Assembly: GCA_947625305.1 (NCBI GenBank)
Contig: CANQNW010000008.1
Span: 32,695-96,694 of the forward strand
Direction: 5' to 3'
Length of the DNA: 64,000 nucleotides
DNA from: Candidatus Gastranaerophilales bacterium
GTDB lineage: Bacteria > Cyanobacteriota > Vampirovibrionia > Gastranaerophilales > Gastranaerophilaceae
Made by a program: the position numbers and the translations under genes. Below the pieces are notes generated by a model. That model was given only the letters and a program-made list of their open reading frames with translations, was not told the DNA's origin and did not search any database. Positions 47,679 through 54,673 of the stretch are shown piece by piece (position 1 is the stretch's first letter; every line of letters starts with the position of its first letter).

Positions 47679-47712
47679 AAAATAAAAGCCCTCTTGTGGG
47701 GCTTTTTTTACA
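47679..47712 (-). terminator. Terminator after the lptC-lptA operon
   Basis: On the minus strand AAAAAAGCCCC and GGGCTTTT-type arms pair around ACAAGA, followed by ATTTT. It lies between the LptA-like stop and the PFOR promoter region. Confidence 0.85.
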
Positions 47713-47723
47713 TTATTTAAAAT

Positions 47724-48674
47724 TTATAATGAACTTCCGCCTAAATTTGGAATTGTTGATTTAACATTCCCTTCGGCTTTAAAATCCTTAGGATTCATTG
47801 TTATTGAAATTCTGTCTGCCTCTATTGTTCTGCCTTTTGTCTCGATATTTGAACGGCCAACAAATATAGCCTCGTTTAATTTTTTTGTATTTTTGTCTGC
47901 ATATACATTTACTTTGGGACCTCTGGCCGTGTAGTCCAGATACTTAATCTTTGTTCCGCCCGATGCCGTTATAAAATTGGCTTTCTTATCGTATGATTGA
48001 TAACTTGACCAGACTTCTATTCTTTTATTATCTTCTGTCGTTATATCCGTATATACATTACCTAAAGCAACAGCTACTTCTCTTTGATTGTCGTATGTCA
48101 ATTTATTTGCATTTATAACACTTTTATCTTGTTTTAGTTTCGCTTTCCCGATTAATTGTATCTTTTTAACATCGTTATCTTTATTTAAATCAACAATAGC
48201 TTGATTAGATAAAGTATCAATATTTTTATACAGTATATTCACATTACCGTATGCCATCATTTGATTTGTATTTTTATGATATTCCTGTTTGTCAGCCGTT
48301 ACAATAACAACAGGTCTTTCATTATCAGTAATAGAAGAAATTGTATTCCCTGATGCCGTAAATACCTTATTTAGTAATGAAACCTCAAGAATTTGTGCCT
48401 TTATTTCATGCTTTTTTCCTGATTCCATTTGATAAGAATATGCATTATCATTAAATTTTACCTTATCAACTTTATTGCTTTTAGGGTCGACTTCTACAAC
48501 AGCACGTGGGCTTAATACATTTGCCGTGCCTGATTTAACTTTGACATTGCCCTCTAAGTATATTTTATTATCACTGTCTTTAAACTCCTGAGTGTCTGAT
48601 TCAACAGTCATAGAGGCACCGTATGCAACCCCTGAAATTATTATCATTATTAAAATTAATATATTCTTTTTCAT
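47724..48674 (-). CDS. lptA: LptA/OstA-like periplasmic LPS-transport protein
   Basis: A 316-residue protein with an N-terminal signal peptide (about 1-19, ILILIMIIISGVAYGA) and repeated OstA-type beta segments: LEGNVKVKSGTANVLSPRA, MMAYGNVNILYKN, VALGNVYTDITTE and FKAEGNVKSTI. LptA forms the periplasmic bridge carrying LPS to the outer membrane. It is about twice the length of proteobacterial LptA, as in some cyanobacterial-type LptA. The LptC-like gene lies 16 bp upstream in the same operon, and waaA elsewhere in the window supports LPS. AGAGGA precedes the ATG. Confidence 0.83.
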   Translation of the reverse strand: MKKNILILIMIIISGVAYGASMTVESDTQEFKDSDNKIYLEGNVKVKSGTANVLSPRAVVEVDPKSNKVDKVKFNDNAYSYQMESGKKHEIKAQILEVSLLNKVFTASGNTISSITDNERPVVIVTADKQEYHKNTNQMMAYGNVNILYKNIDTLSNQAIVDLNKDNDVKKIQLIGKAKLKQDKSVINANKLTYDNQREVAVALGNVYTDITTEDNKRIEVWSSYQSYDKKANFITASGGTKIKYLDYTARGPKVNVYADKNTKKLNEAIFVGRSNIETKGRTIEADRISITMNPKDFKAEGNVKSTIPNLGGSSL

Positions 48675-48690
48675 ATTATCTGTCCTCTTT

Positions 48691-49269
48691 TTACATATAG
48701 AATTGAGTTTTTGTTCTGCCTTCTATATGAAAGTCCGAAAAATCACCTTTTAATACAGCTTCATTTCCTATTATTACCGCTTCATTCGGCTTTTCTATTC
48801 TGACATTTCCGCTTGCAATAATATCTTCATCTTTTCCTGCATATTTTATTCTGTCGCACTGAATGTTTGTTCCGTCTTTGTATACGATAACAACATTATC
48901 ATATAAAATTATTTCTTTTTTTATAGAGTGATACGTTCCGCTGTCTGCCTTAAAACTTGCCGTAACCTCTTTGTTTTTGTAAAAATTCCCTAAAACTTTT
49001 TCTAAAAATACAATATTATCAGTATCACTGTATCTTCCGACTTCGGCATAAAGCTCCCATAACTTTTCGCCTTCTTTTGTTTCTGTTACAAGCAGATTTT
49101 CTATATTCGCTTCTTTGTTATTGTATGTTTGATCAATGATTTTATGTTTAAATGAACTTGTTATCATTCCTGCATAGATAAATGCCCATAAACATGCCAG
49201 CCCGAGTATGGAAAAAGTTATTATAATTGCAAGATTTTTTTTGTTTTTTATCAGTTTATCAAGTGCCAT
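48691..49269 (-). CDS. lptC: LptC-like inner-membrane protein
   Basis: A 192-residue protein with one N-terminal membrane span (about 13-35, LAIIITFSILGLACLWAFIY) and a beta-rich LptC/OstA-like periplasmic domain (LYAEVGRYSDTDNIVFLEKV, GTYHSIKKEIILYDNVVIVY, IIASGNVRIEKPNEAVII). In other diderms LptC is anchored at the LptBFG transporter and hands LPS to LptA, whose gene follows directly. Identity rests on fold pattern and gene order more than on strong motifs. Confidence 0.78.
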   Translation of the reverse strand: MALDKLIKNKKNLAIIITFSILGLACLWAFIYAGMITSSFKHKIIDQTYNNKEANIENLLVTETKEGEKLWELYAEVGRYSDTDNIVFLEKVLGNFYKNKEVTASFKADSGTYHSIKKEIILYDNVVIVYKDGTNIQCDRIKYAGKDEDIIASGNVRIEKPNEAVIIGNEAVLKGDFSDFHIEGRTKTQFYM

Positions 49270-49329
49270 AACTAATAATTATCATATAATATTTTTTAAA
49301 TTGCAATTGTTGTATTTATAATTTTATAA

Positions 49330-49335
49330 GATAAT
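49330..49335 (+). promoter_or_regulatory. Candidate -10 box for the Fe-S protein gene
   Basis: GATAAT ends 6 bases before the ATG at 49342; no Shine-Dalgarno is present. Confidence 0.4.
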
Positions 49336-49341
49336 TTACTT

Positions 49342-50457
49342 ATGAACAAATTAAATGAAAATGATTTAAAAGAAGAAATTTATAAATGTTCTAAGTGCGG
49401 ACTTTGTAAAAGTGTCTGCCCCCTTTTTTTGCTAACTAAAAACGAAATGTATTCGCCAAGAGGCAGGTATATTTTATTAAATAATATCTTTAAAAACGGT
49501 ATTTCGCCCTCAAAGGAATTTATTAAAAATTTGGATTTTTGTTTAAATTGTAACCTGTGTAAGGATTTTTGCCCGAGCAATATTGACACTGATAAAATTT
49601 TAACAATTTTAAAAAACAAATATAATTATAAATATTCATTTTTAAAATTTTCAAATTTTTATTTTTTATATTTAAATTTCTTAAGAATTTTAATGCTTAT
49701 AAACAAGATTTTTCATTTAAAAAACAAATATTTAAATTCACTTTTTACTGTCAGAGTTGTAAGAAAAAAAGTAAATTCGGTTAAAACTGACGTAGTTCTT
49801 CTTTTTGAAGGATGTTATAATAAGTATATTAATCCTTCAGATAAGAATGCAGCAGCAAATATAATTGAGAAACTGGGTTATAAAGTTAAATACATCAGTA
49901 ATTGCTGCGGGTACCCGTATCTGTCGGACGGCAATTTTGATAAATACTGCGATAACATAAAAAACATTCTTAATAATATAAAAAAATATAATTATAAATA
50001 CATAATATGCACTTGCGACAGCTGTTATAATATCCTTAAAAAGACTGTTGATTTGGGGCTTGATAGTGATAATCTTTTAAAAAATCTTATTACTTTTGAT
50101 AAGTTTTTGGAGTTAAATAACTTTAAATATACGGATTTGACTGATATGAAATATTTTAAGCCTTTATGTAGAAAAGAATTATTATGTGACTTAAATAATA
50201 TCAATATTATCAATCAAAAAGGCACTTGTACATTAATGGAAAATTTTTTATCGATTAAATATCCTAAATGGGCATGCAAGTATTTAAACAAGCTTTTTAC
50301 CTGTCCTGAATATGAAAGCAGTAGTATCGTTACAACATGCCAGATTACAAAATGGGGATTGATAAAAGGGCTTAGTTTTCAAAATATTAGTACTGATGTG
50401 ATATCCTACTCTGAATTTATTGAAATGAAAACAGAAAAGAAAAAAGATATTGACTAA
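49342..50457 (+). CDS. Fe-S oxidoreductase, GlcF-like (two 4Fe-4S and CCG domains)
   Basis: A 371-residue protein. Two ferredoxin-type 4Fe-4S motifs lie at the N-terminus: CSKCGLCKSVCP and CLNCNLCKDFCP. They are followed by a cysteine-rich CCG-type domain (ISNCCGYPYLSDGNFD, and CTCDSC), as in GlcF, the glycolate dehydrogenase Fe-S subunit, and in heterodisulfide-reductase-like proteins. No FAD-binding partner gene (GlcD type) is next to it, so the electron donor is unknown. The C-terminal CCG repeat looks degenerate (VTTCQITKWGL). Lysine- and asparagine-rich, like its neighbours. Confidence 0.8.
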   Translation: MNKLNENDLKEEIYKCSKCGLCKSVCPLFLLTKNEMYSPRGRYILLNNIFKNGISPSKEFIKNLDFCLNCNLCKDFCPSNIDTDKILTILKNKYNYKYSFLKFSNFYFLYLNFLRILMLINKIFHLKNKYLNSLFTVRVVRKKVNSVKTDVVLLFEGCYNKYINPSDKNAAANIIEKLGYKVKYISNCCGYPYLSDGNFDKYCDNIKNILNNIKKYNYKYIICTCDSCYNILKKTVDLGLDSDNLLKNLITFDKFLELNNFKYTDLTDMKYFKPLCRKELLCDLNNINIINQKGTCTLMENFLSIKYPKWACKYLNKLFTCPEYESSSIVTTCQITKWGLIKGLSFQNISTDVISYSEFIEMKTEKKKDID

Positions 50458-50490
50458 AAGTTTTGAATTGGTATTATAAATACATTGGAT

Positions 50491-50566
50491 GCCACAATAG
50501 CTCAGTTGGTAGAGCAAGGGACTGAAAATCCCTGTGTCCTTGGTTCGATTCCGAGTTGTGGCACCA
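50491..50566 (+). tRNA. tRNA-Phe (GAA), CCA encoded
   Basis: A 76-base cloverleaf: acceptor GCCACAA/TTGTGGC, discriminator A and genomic CCA, D-arm GCTC...GAGC, anticodon stem GGGAC.../..CCC around GAA, T-arm CTTGG-TTCGATT-CCGAG. It is the only tRNA-type gene here with encoded CCA. Tandem repeats reusing its 3' end follow. Confidence 0.97.
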
Positions 50567-50809
50567 TTTTTTTTGACTATATAATTTCAAGTCTCGGAAT
50601 CTCACAGGTTGTTTTCACTGAAAACAACGGTTCTCCCCTCTCCTCAAAAGATACACCGTATCTTTTGTGTCGGCAGAGTGAGTTGTGGCACCATTTTTTT
50701 TGACTATATAATTTCAAGTCTCGGAATCTCACAGGTTGTTTTCACTGAAAACAACGGTTCTCCCCTCTCCTCAAAAGATACACCGTATCTTTTGCGTCGG
50801 CAGAGTGAG
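50553..50809 (+). repeat. Tandem 127-bp repeats carrying the tRNA-Phe 3' end
   Basis: Two 127-bp units (50553-50679, 50680-50806, one base different). Each begins with the tRNA 3' end GAGTTGTGGCACCA, then T8, an inverted T-arm fragment CTCGGAATC (50593-50601 in unit 1), a 9-bp hairpin (GTTGTTTTC/GAAAACAAC, 50608-50628) and a 10-bp hairpin (CAAAAGATAC/GTATCTTTTG, 50645-50667). Open frames across them are fortuitous. The 276 bp between the tRNA and the radical SAM gene hold only this. Confidence 0.93.
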
Positions 50810-50842
50810 CTTTATACTTTTTTATCTGTATGCTGCATATTT

Positions 50843-51799
50843 TTACATTTGTATTGCCGGTTTTACTGTTTCAGTATAGGGTATACAATATCGGCAAGCA
50901 TCAATATAAGGTGCTTTATAGAATTCAATTAACTCTTTTCTTAAATTTTTTGTGTTAATTATATCTATGCCGTCCTCAATACCCCCCCCCATAAGGATTG
51001 TACGGGCGGAGGCTTTTGAACATATATAGAAAAATCCGTTAATTACCTGATTACATTTTGTTCTGTAACAATTATAAAAATTTTCTCTTGCTGTTTCTTC
51101 ATCTGCAGGATTTACTGTAAATCCTTTTTCTGTATACCAAAGATTATTTTTAAGTTTTTGGTATTTAATATTATTTTCTTTTAATATATTTTCAAATTCA
51201 TTTATTTTTTGTATGGCTGCAAGTTCTTCAATATCCGAATAATTACTTATATAAATATATAATTTATTATTATATTTTCTTAGTATTTTAATCAATTTTA
51301 TATTTGGTAGAATTGTAGCATTAGTAACAACTTCTATATTAAAAATTTTTTCTTGTTCTGAGGCATATTCAAGCATTTCTGGTAACTGAGGATTGATTAA
51401 AGTTTCTCCGCCTAAAATAACAAATCGCCTGATTCCGTCTATATTTTTTAAAATTTTATCCAAATACAGTTTAAATTCCTTAAATGACATTTCACTTCTT
51501 TTAATCTTGTCTATTTGAGGAATAAATGCACAGCAATCTTTGCATTTTAATGTACACTTCGTTGTTATGCAGAATTCCAGTTGAGGCATTATTAACAGAT
51601 TTTTATTGTAAAAATTGTCAATTTCCTCCTCTGTATATTTCTTTATATATGCATCTTTTTTTGCAGGATGAATAAAATGCCCTTCTTTAAACCATAAAAA
51701 TTTTAAAAGTTCATCTGCTATTCTGTTAATGGCATTTTGCTCAAAATATCTTTTATAAAAGCTTTTTGAAATATTCTCTTTTTTTTCATTTAAATTCAT
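50843..51799 (-). CDS. Radical SAM protein of the glycan cassette, with poly-G tract (in frame)
   Basis: A 318-residue radical SAM enzyme. The cluster motif is CTLKCKDCC (about residue 80-90, after EFCITTKC) and FVILGGETLINPQ is the SAM-contacting segment. The C-terminus is Cys-bearing (NCYRTKC, YICSKAS, DACRYCIPY), suggesting a second cluster. A run of 9 G at codon ~270 is in frame (MGGGIED); a length change would remove the last ~48 residues, including CRYC. It overlaps the methyltransferase gene by ATGA, so it is translationally coupled to it. A role in modifying a glycan or peptide at the surface is inferred from position. Confidence 0.8.
   Translation of the reverse strand: MNLNEKKENISKSFYKRYFEQNAINRIADELLKFLWFKEGHFIHPAKKDAYIKKYTEEEIDNFYNKNLLIMPQLEFCITTKCTLKCKDCCAFIPQIDKIKRSEMSFKEFKLYLDKILKNIDGIRRFVILGGETLINPQLPEMLEYASEQEKIFNIEVVTNATILPNIKLIKILRKYNNKLYIYISNYSDIEELAAIQKINEFENILKENNIKYQKLKNNLWYTEKGFTVNPADEETARENFYNCYRTKCNQVINGFFYICSKASARTILMGGGIEDGIDIINTKNLRKELIEFYKAPYIDACRYCIPYTETVKPAIQM
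50982..50990 (-). repeat. Poly-G tract, 9 G, in the radical SAM gene
   Basis: Nine C on the plus strand, encoding part of MGGGIE on the minus strand. The 9-G count is the in-frame (ON) state. Confidence 0.95.
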
Positions 51800-52517
51800 G
51801 CTATTTCCTTATTTATTTCAAAAAATAAATCCTCTGTTTTACATTTACCTTTTATTGCATCTAATTCAGCCTCTGTTAAATAATCATTTTGATTTATAAA
51901 TTTAATATTAAATTCATTTTTAAAGTTAGAATAAAAATCTTTTCCGTATACTCTTACGTGGTCTTTTTGTCCATAGTATTTTATTCTGTCTTCATCAGTT
52001 GTCTTTGAATCATCACATAAAGTATCAGGATGATATGGGATTGATACAATCATTTTCCCGCCTTTTTTTAATACTCTTAAGCATTCAGTTAAAAATATTT
52101 TATCATTCTTAACGTGTTCCATTACATGGTTATGTATAATAAAATCAAAGGTTTCATCTTTATATGTTAAATTTAAACAGTCTTGCTTTTCTATATTTTT
52201 TGCAAAAGGAAAATTTCGTGGAGCTATATCACAGGTAACATAATTAATGCTTGGATTTTGTTTAATTTTGTCATAAACAGATTTTTCGGGTGCAATATGA
52301 AGAAGGTTAATTTTTTCTTTTGAATTAAAGAAAAATTTATCATATACGTAGTATAAAAATCTATGTCTTTCAAAAGATGCACACATTGAGCACATTACCA
52401 TATCAATTCCCCCCCCCTTATGTTTGAAGGCGATATTGACAGTCTTTTACAATAGGGACAGTAAAAAACTTTAGAATTCATATTTTTTAGTTTATTTAAT
52501 ATATTTTCTTCAATCAT
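51796..52517 (-). CDS. Zinc-ribbon class I SAM methyltransferase, out of frame at a poly-G tract (phase OFF)
   Basis: A long ORF starts only at 52401 (MVMCSMC), but an upstream ATG at 52517 behind AGAGAAG begins MIEENILNKLKNMNSKVFYC and runs into a 9-G tract (52409-52417). At 9 G it stops after 40 codons; at 10 or 7 G it joins the downstream ORF to give 240 residues. The joined protein has a zinc ribbon (CPYC before the tract, CSMC after it) followed by SFERHR and a SAM-binding domain (LLHIAPEKSVYDKI, CDIAPRNFPFA, FDFIIHNHVMEHV). The zinc ribbon being split across the tract is strong evidence that this is one gene. Likely methylates a glycan or lipid intermediate. Confidence 0.85.
52409..52417 (-). 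repeat. Poly-G tract, 9 G, near the start of the methyltransferase gene
   Basis: Nine C on the plus strand at codon ~34. One added G restores the full gene; the present length ends translation at a TAA shortly after. Confidence 0.95.
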
Positions 52518-52576
52518 TTAAATCTTCTCTTGATAATTAACAAATGTTACAGATATTAAATTCAATAATAATTTTT

Positions 52577-53494
52577 TTACCCCCCCCCATACAGTTTTCG
52601 CATACCTTTTACATAGGTATCAATAACTTTAATATGGCGCATAATAATTTCTTGCTTTTGGTCATCATTGACATTTTCAAGTAATTCTTTATAAAACTCG
52701 GTCATTTTTGCATATTTCCAAAATTCTAAATATCTGTTATATAAATTAGTTTTTATTTTCGGATTTATGTGCCAGGGCTTAATATCACCCGTGAAATGTA
52801 GTACAATTGTATTTTTATTATTATATTTATTGAGTATATGGTTTTCTCTAAGCAAATTATATCCTGAATCTATTATTTTGTAATTATTGTCAAAATAAAT
52901 ATTTAATAAATCCTGGTCAGGACAATCGAGGCGGAAAGTTATTTTTTTTGAAATTTCGATTAATTTATTATAAATATCATCATCTCTCCATTTCTTACAA
53001 TCTATTATAAGACTTCCAGAATTAAAGTATTTATGGTCTTTTGAAAGATTTAATTTTTTTAACATCCTTTTTGCCATAAAAAAAGACATATTTTCTTCCC
53101 AAACAGCACCGAGAGCATATCCGTCTAATTCCTCGTTGTACATTTCTTTAATATCACCGATAAATATAATATCTACATCAGTATAAATTGCCTTATTTAT
53201 CTGTGGTTTTAAATATGGTATTAAAAAACGAGAATACATTGAGCGGGTTATATATCGGATTTCAGGTAAATTTTTAAAATATTTATCAATATCGATTTTT
53301 ATAAATTCTATGGAAAAATTACTGAACTTATTTTTTAATTTTTCAATTTTTAGTTTGTTATCACGACTTATTCCGCAATCAATAATATAAAATTCACAAA
53401 AAGATTTTGTATTATAACAAATACTTGCTAATGTTGCTGCAACATAGGGTGCATAATTATTATCGGAAGATAAAAATACAGGTATATTATTCAT
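52577..53494 (-). CDS. Family 8 glycosyltransferase ending in a poly-G tract
   Basis: A 305-residue GT8 enzyme (GT-A fold, retaining, Mn-dependent). It shows IPVFLSSDNNYAPYVAATLA at the N-terminus, the DxD motif in YTDVDIIFIGDI, FNSGSLIIDCKKWR and CPDQDLLNIYFDNNYK, with LHFTGDIKPWH near the C-terminus. The last codons are Tyr-Gly-Gly-Gly-stop, where the three Gly are a 9-G tract at 52580-52588. It overlaps the end of the upstream GT2 gene by 8 bp. At 10 G the protein gains 21 residues and its new stop (TAA) abuts the methyltransferase ATG at 52517. Confidence 0.87.
   Translation of the reverse strand: MNNIPVFLSSDNNYAPYVAATLASICYNTKSFCEFYIIDCGISRDNKLKIEKLKNKFSNFSIEFIKIDIDKYFKNLPEIRYITRSMYSRFLIPYLKPQINKAIYTDVDIIFIGDIKEMYNEELDGYALGAVWEENMSFFMAKRMLKKLNLSKDHKYFNSGSLIIDCKKWRDDDIYNKLIEISKKITFRLDCPDQDLLNIYFDNNYKIIDSGYNLLRENHILNKYNNKNTIVLHFTGDIKPWHINPKIKTNLYNRYLEFWKYAKMTEFYKELLENVNDDQKQEIIMRHIKVIDTYVKGMRKLYGGG
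52580..52588 (-). repeat. Poly-G tract, 9 G, immediately before the GT8 stop codon
   Basis: Nine C on the plus strand. In frame it encodes Gly-Gly-Gly followed directly by TAA. Length change alters only the C-terminus and where ribosomes stop relative to the next gene. Confidence 0.95.
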
Positions 53495-54485
53495 AATCAG
53501 CCTCCGCTATATTATTTGTATGAAACTTTCTTAATCTATTAAAAATTATTTTTTTATTTTGATATGCTATATTCTTTTTTGCAAGTTCAATATTACATGC
53601 TTTTATATTATCAATTATTTGTAAATCAATTTCAGTTAATATGTTTGGTTCTTTTATATTTTTATTTAACCATAAAATAAAATCACTCAATTTTTTTGCC
53701 GATTGATTATTTGTATATTTGAATAAAAAGAATGCCGACCTCAAGAAAATATGAGTTATTACATTATATTTTTTATTGTTGATATCTGCGGTATTTAAAA
53801 AGTCAATCACCAGTTTTGTTGAAGAAATAAAATCTTCAATCTTTTTGTTTCCTATATTTTTTGTAGCGGAATCACTTCTGTCATACAGATAATAAAAGGT
53901 GTCTTCAACAAATGTAATATGATTTGCATAACAGCTTGACATTATGGGTAGAAGTCTGTCTTCTCCGTATATACACTTAGGTGTAAAAATTATATTATAT
54001 TTCTTTAATAATTCATTTTTATATATAGCAAGCTGAAATAATCCAAAAAATATTTTATATTTTTTAAATAAATTATAGTCATATGAATAGTTTAAAAACT
54101 TAAGGTTTATAACTTTTTTAATATTTCCTATAGTAAGTTCACTGTTCTCATTTTTTGCATTATTGTATAATTTCTCGTAAAAATCTAAATCTATCCAATC
54201 ATCAGGGTCAACAAAGCCGATATATTCTCCCTGAGCCATTTCCATTGCAGTATTTCGTGCTATGGCAACACCCTTATTCTCTTTAAAATCAATTAATTTA
54301 ATACGGCTGTCTTTTTCCATATATTCTTTGATTATTTCAAGAGAATTATCCGGAGAACAATCGTTAATACATATTATTTCAATATCTTCTAATGTTTGAT
54401 TTACAACACTTTCTAAACACTTTCTAAGATATTTTTCGACATTATATATTGGAATTATTACTGATACTTTAGTTTTACACTCCAT
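53487..54485 (-). CDS. Family 2 glycosyltransferase
   Basis: A 332-residue GT2 enzyme. The GT-A domain is clear: VSVIIPIYNVEKYLRKCLES, IEIICINDCSPDNSLEI (first Asp), GVAIARNTAMEMAQGEYIGF, then DPDDWIDLDFYEKL (the DxD region). The C-terminal ~120 residues are helical and unassigned. It probably adds one sugar in a surface polysaccharide. The ATG at 54485 has GAGG 8 bases upstream within a small hairpin, and a 10-G tract lies in its 5' leader. Its end overlaps the GT8 gene. Confidence 0.9.
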   Translation of the reverse strand: MECKTKVSVIIPIYNVEKYLRKCLESVVNQTLEDIEIICINDCSPDNSLEIIKEYMEKDSRIKLIDFKENKGVAIARNTAMEMAQGEYIGFVDPDDWIDLDFYEKLYNNAKNENSELTIGNIKKVINLKFLNYSYDYNLFKKYKIFFGLFQLAIYKNELLKKYNIIFTPKCIYGEDRLLPIMSSCYANHITFVEDTFYYLYDRSDSATKNIGNKKIEDFISSTKLVIDFLNTADINNKKYNVITHIFLRSAFFLFKYTNNQSAKKLSDFILWLNKNIKEPNILTEIDLQIIDNIKACNIELAKKNIAYQNKKIIFNRLRKFHTNNIAEADYE

Positions 54486-54575
54486 TTAAAAAGCCTCTTA
54501 ATTTTCGAGGTTGTGTGAGAGGTCTAAAATCCCCCCCCCCGTACGGTTTATCAGGTTTATAATATTATACTTAAA
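54486..54575 (-). promoter_or_regulatory. Leader of the GT2 gene with poly-G tract and Shine-Dalgarno hairpin
   Basis: On the minus strand a TATAAT lies about 20-25 bases before the G tract, and the 45 bases between tract and ATG contain ACCTCTC, then CCTC-GAAAATTAA-GAGG-CTTTTT, then ATG. The GAGG is both the likely Shine-Dalgarno and one arm of the hairpin; AGAGG can alternatively pair with the earlier CCTCT. The G run could itself pair with these C-rich elements. A length-dependent effect on translation is an inference. Confidence 0.4.
54531..54540 (-). repeat. Poly-G tract, 10 G, in the leader of the GT2 gene
   Basis: Ten C on the plus strand, outside any reading frame I can support (no start codon precedes it within the 130-bp gap). 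Flanked by CCGTAC on the coding strand, as in the HAD gene tract. Confidence 0.95.
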
Positions 54576-54673
54576 ATGAAAATTTAAGCGCTTTTTATAT
54601 TTTTTTACATAATTTAATAATTATATTTTAAATATAATTTAGATATAGTTTAATACATACATTTTGAATAATA

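Noticed and set aside
50485..50932. Open frames of 72 and 107 codons across the tRNA-Phe repeats
   Set aside because: They run through the tRNA and the tandem repeats and translate the same repeat twice; no ribosome site or protein-like sequence.
51796..52401. Methyltransferase starting at 52401
   Set aside because: It lacks half the zinc ribbon, which is encoded just upstream in the frame reached with 10 G.
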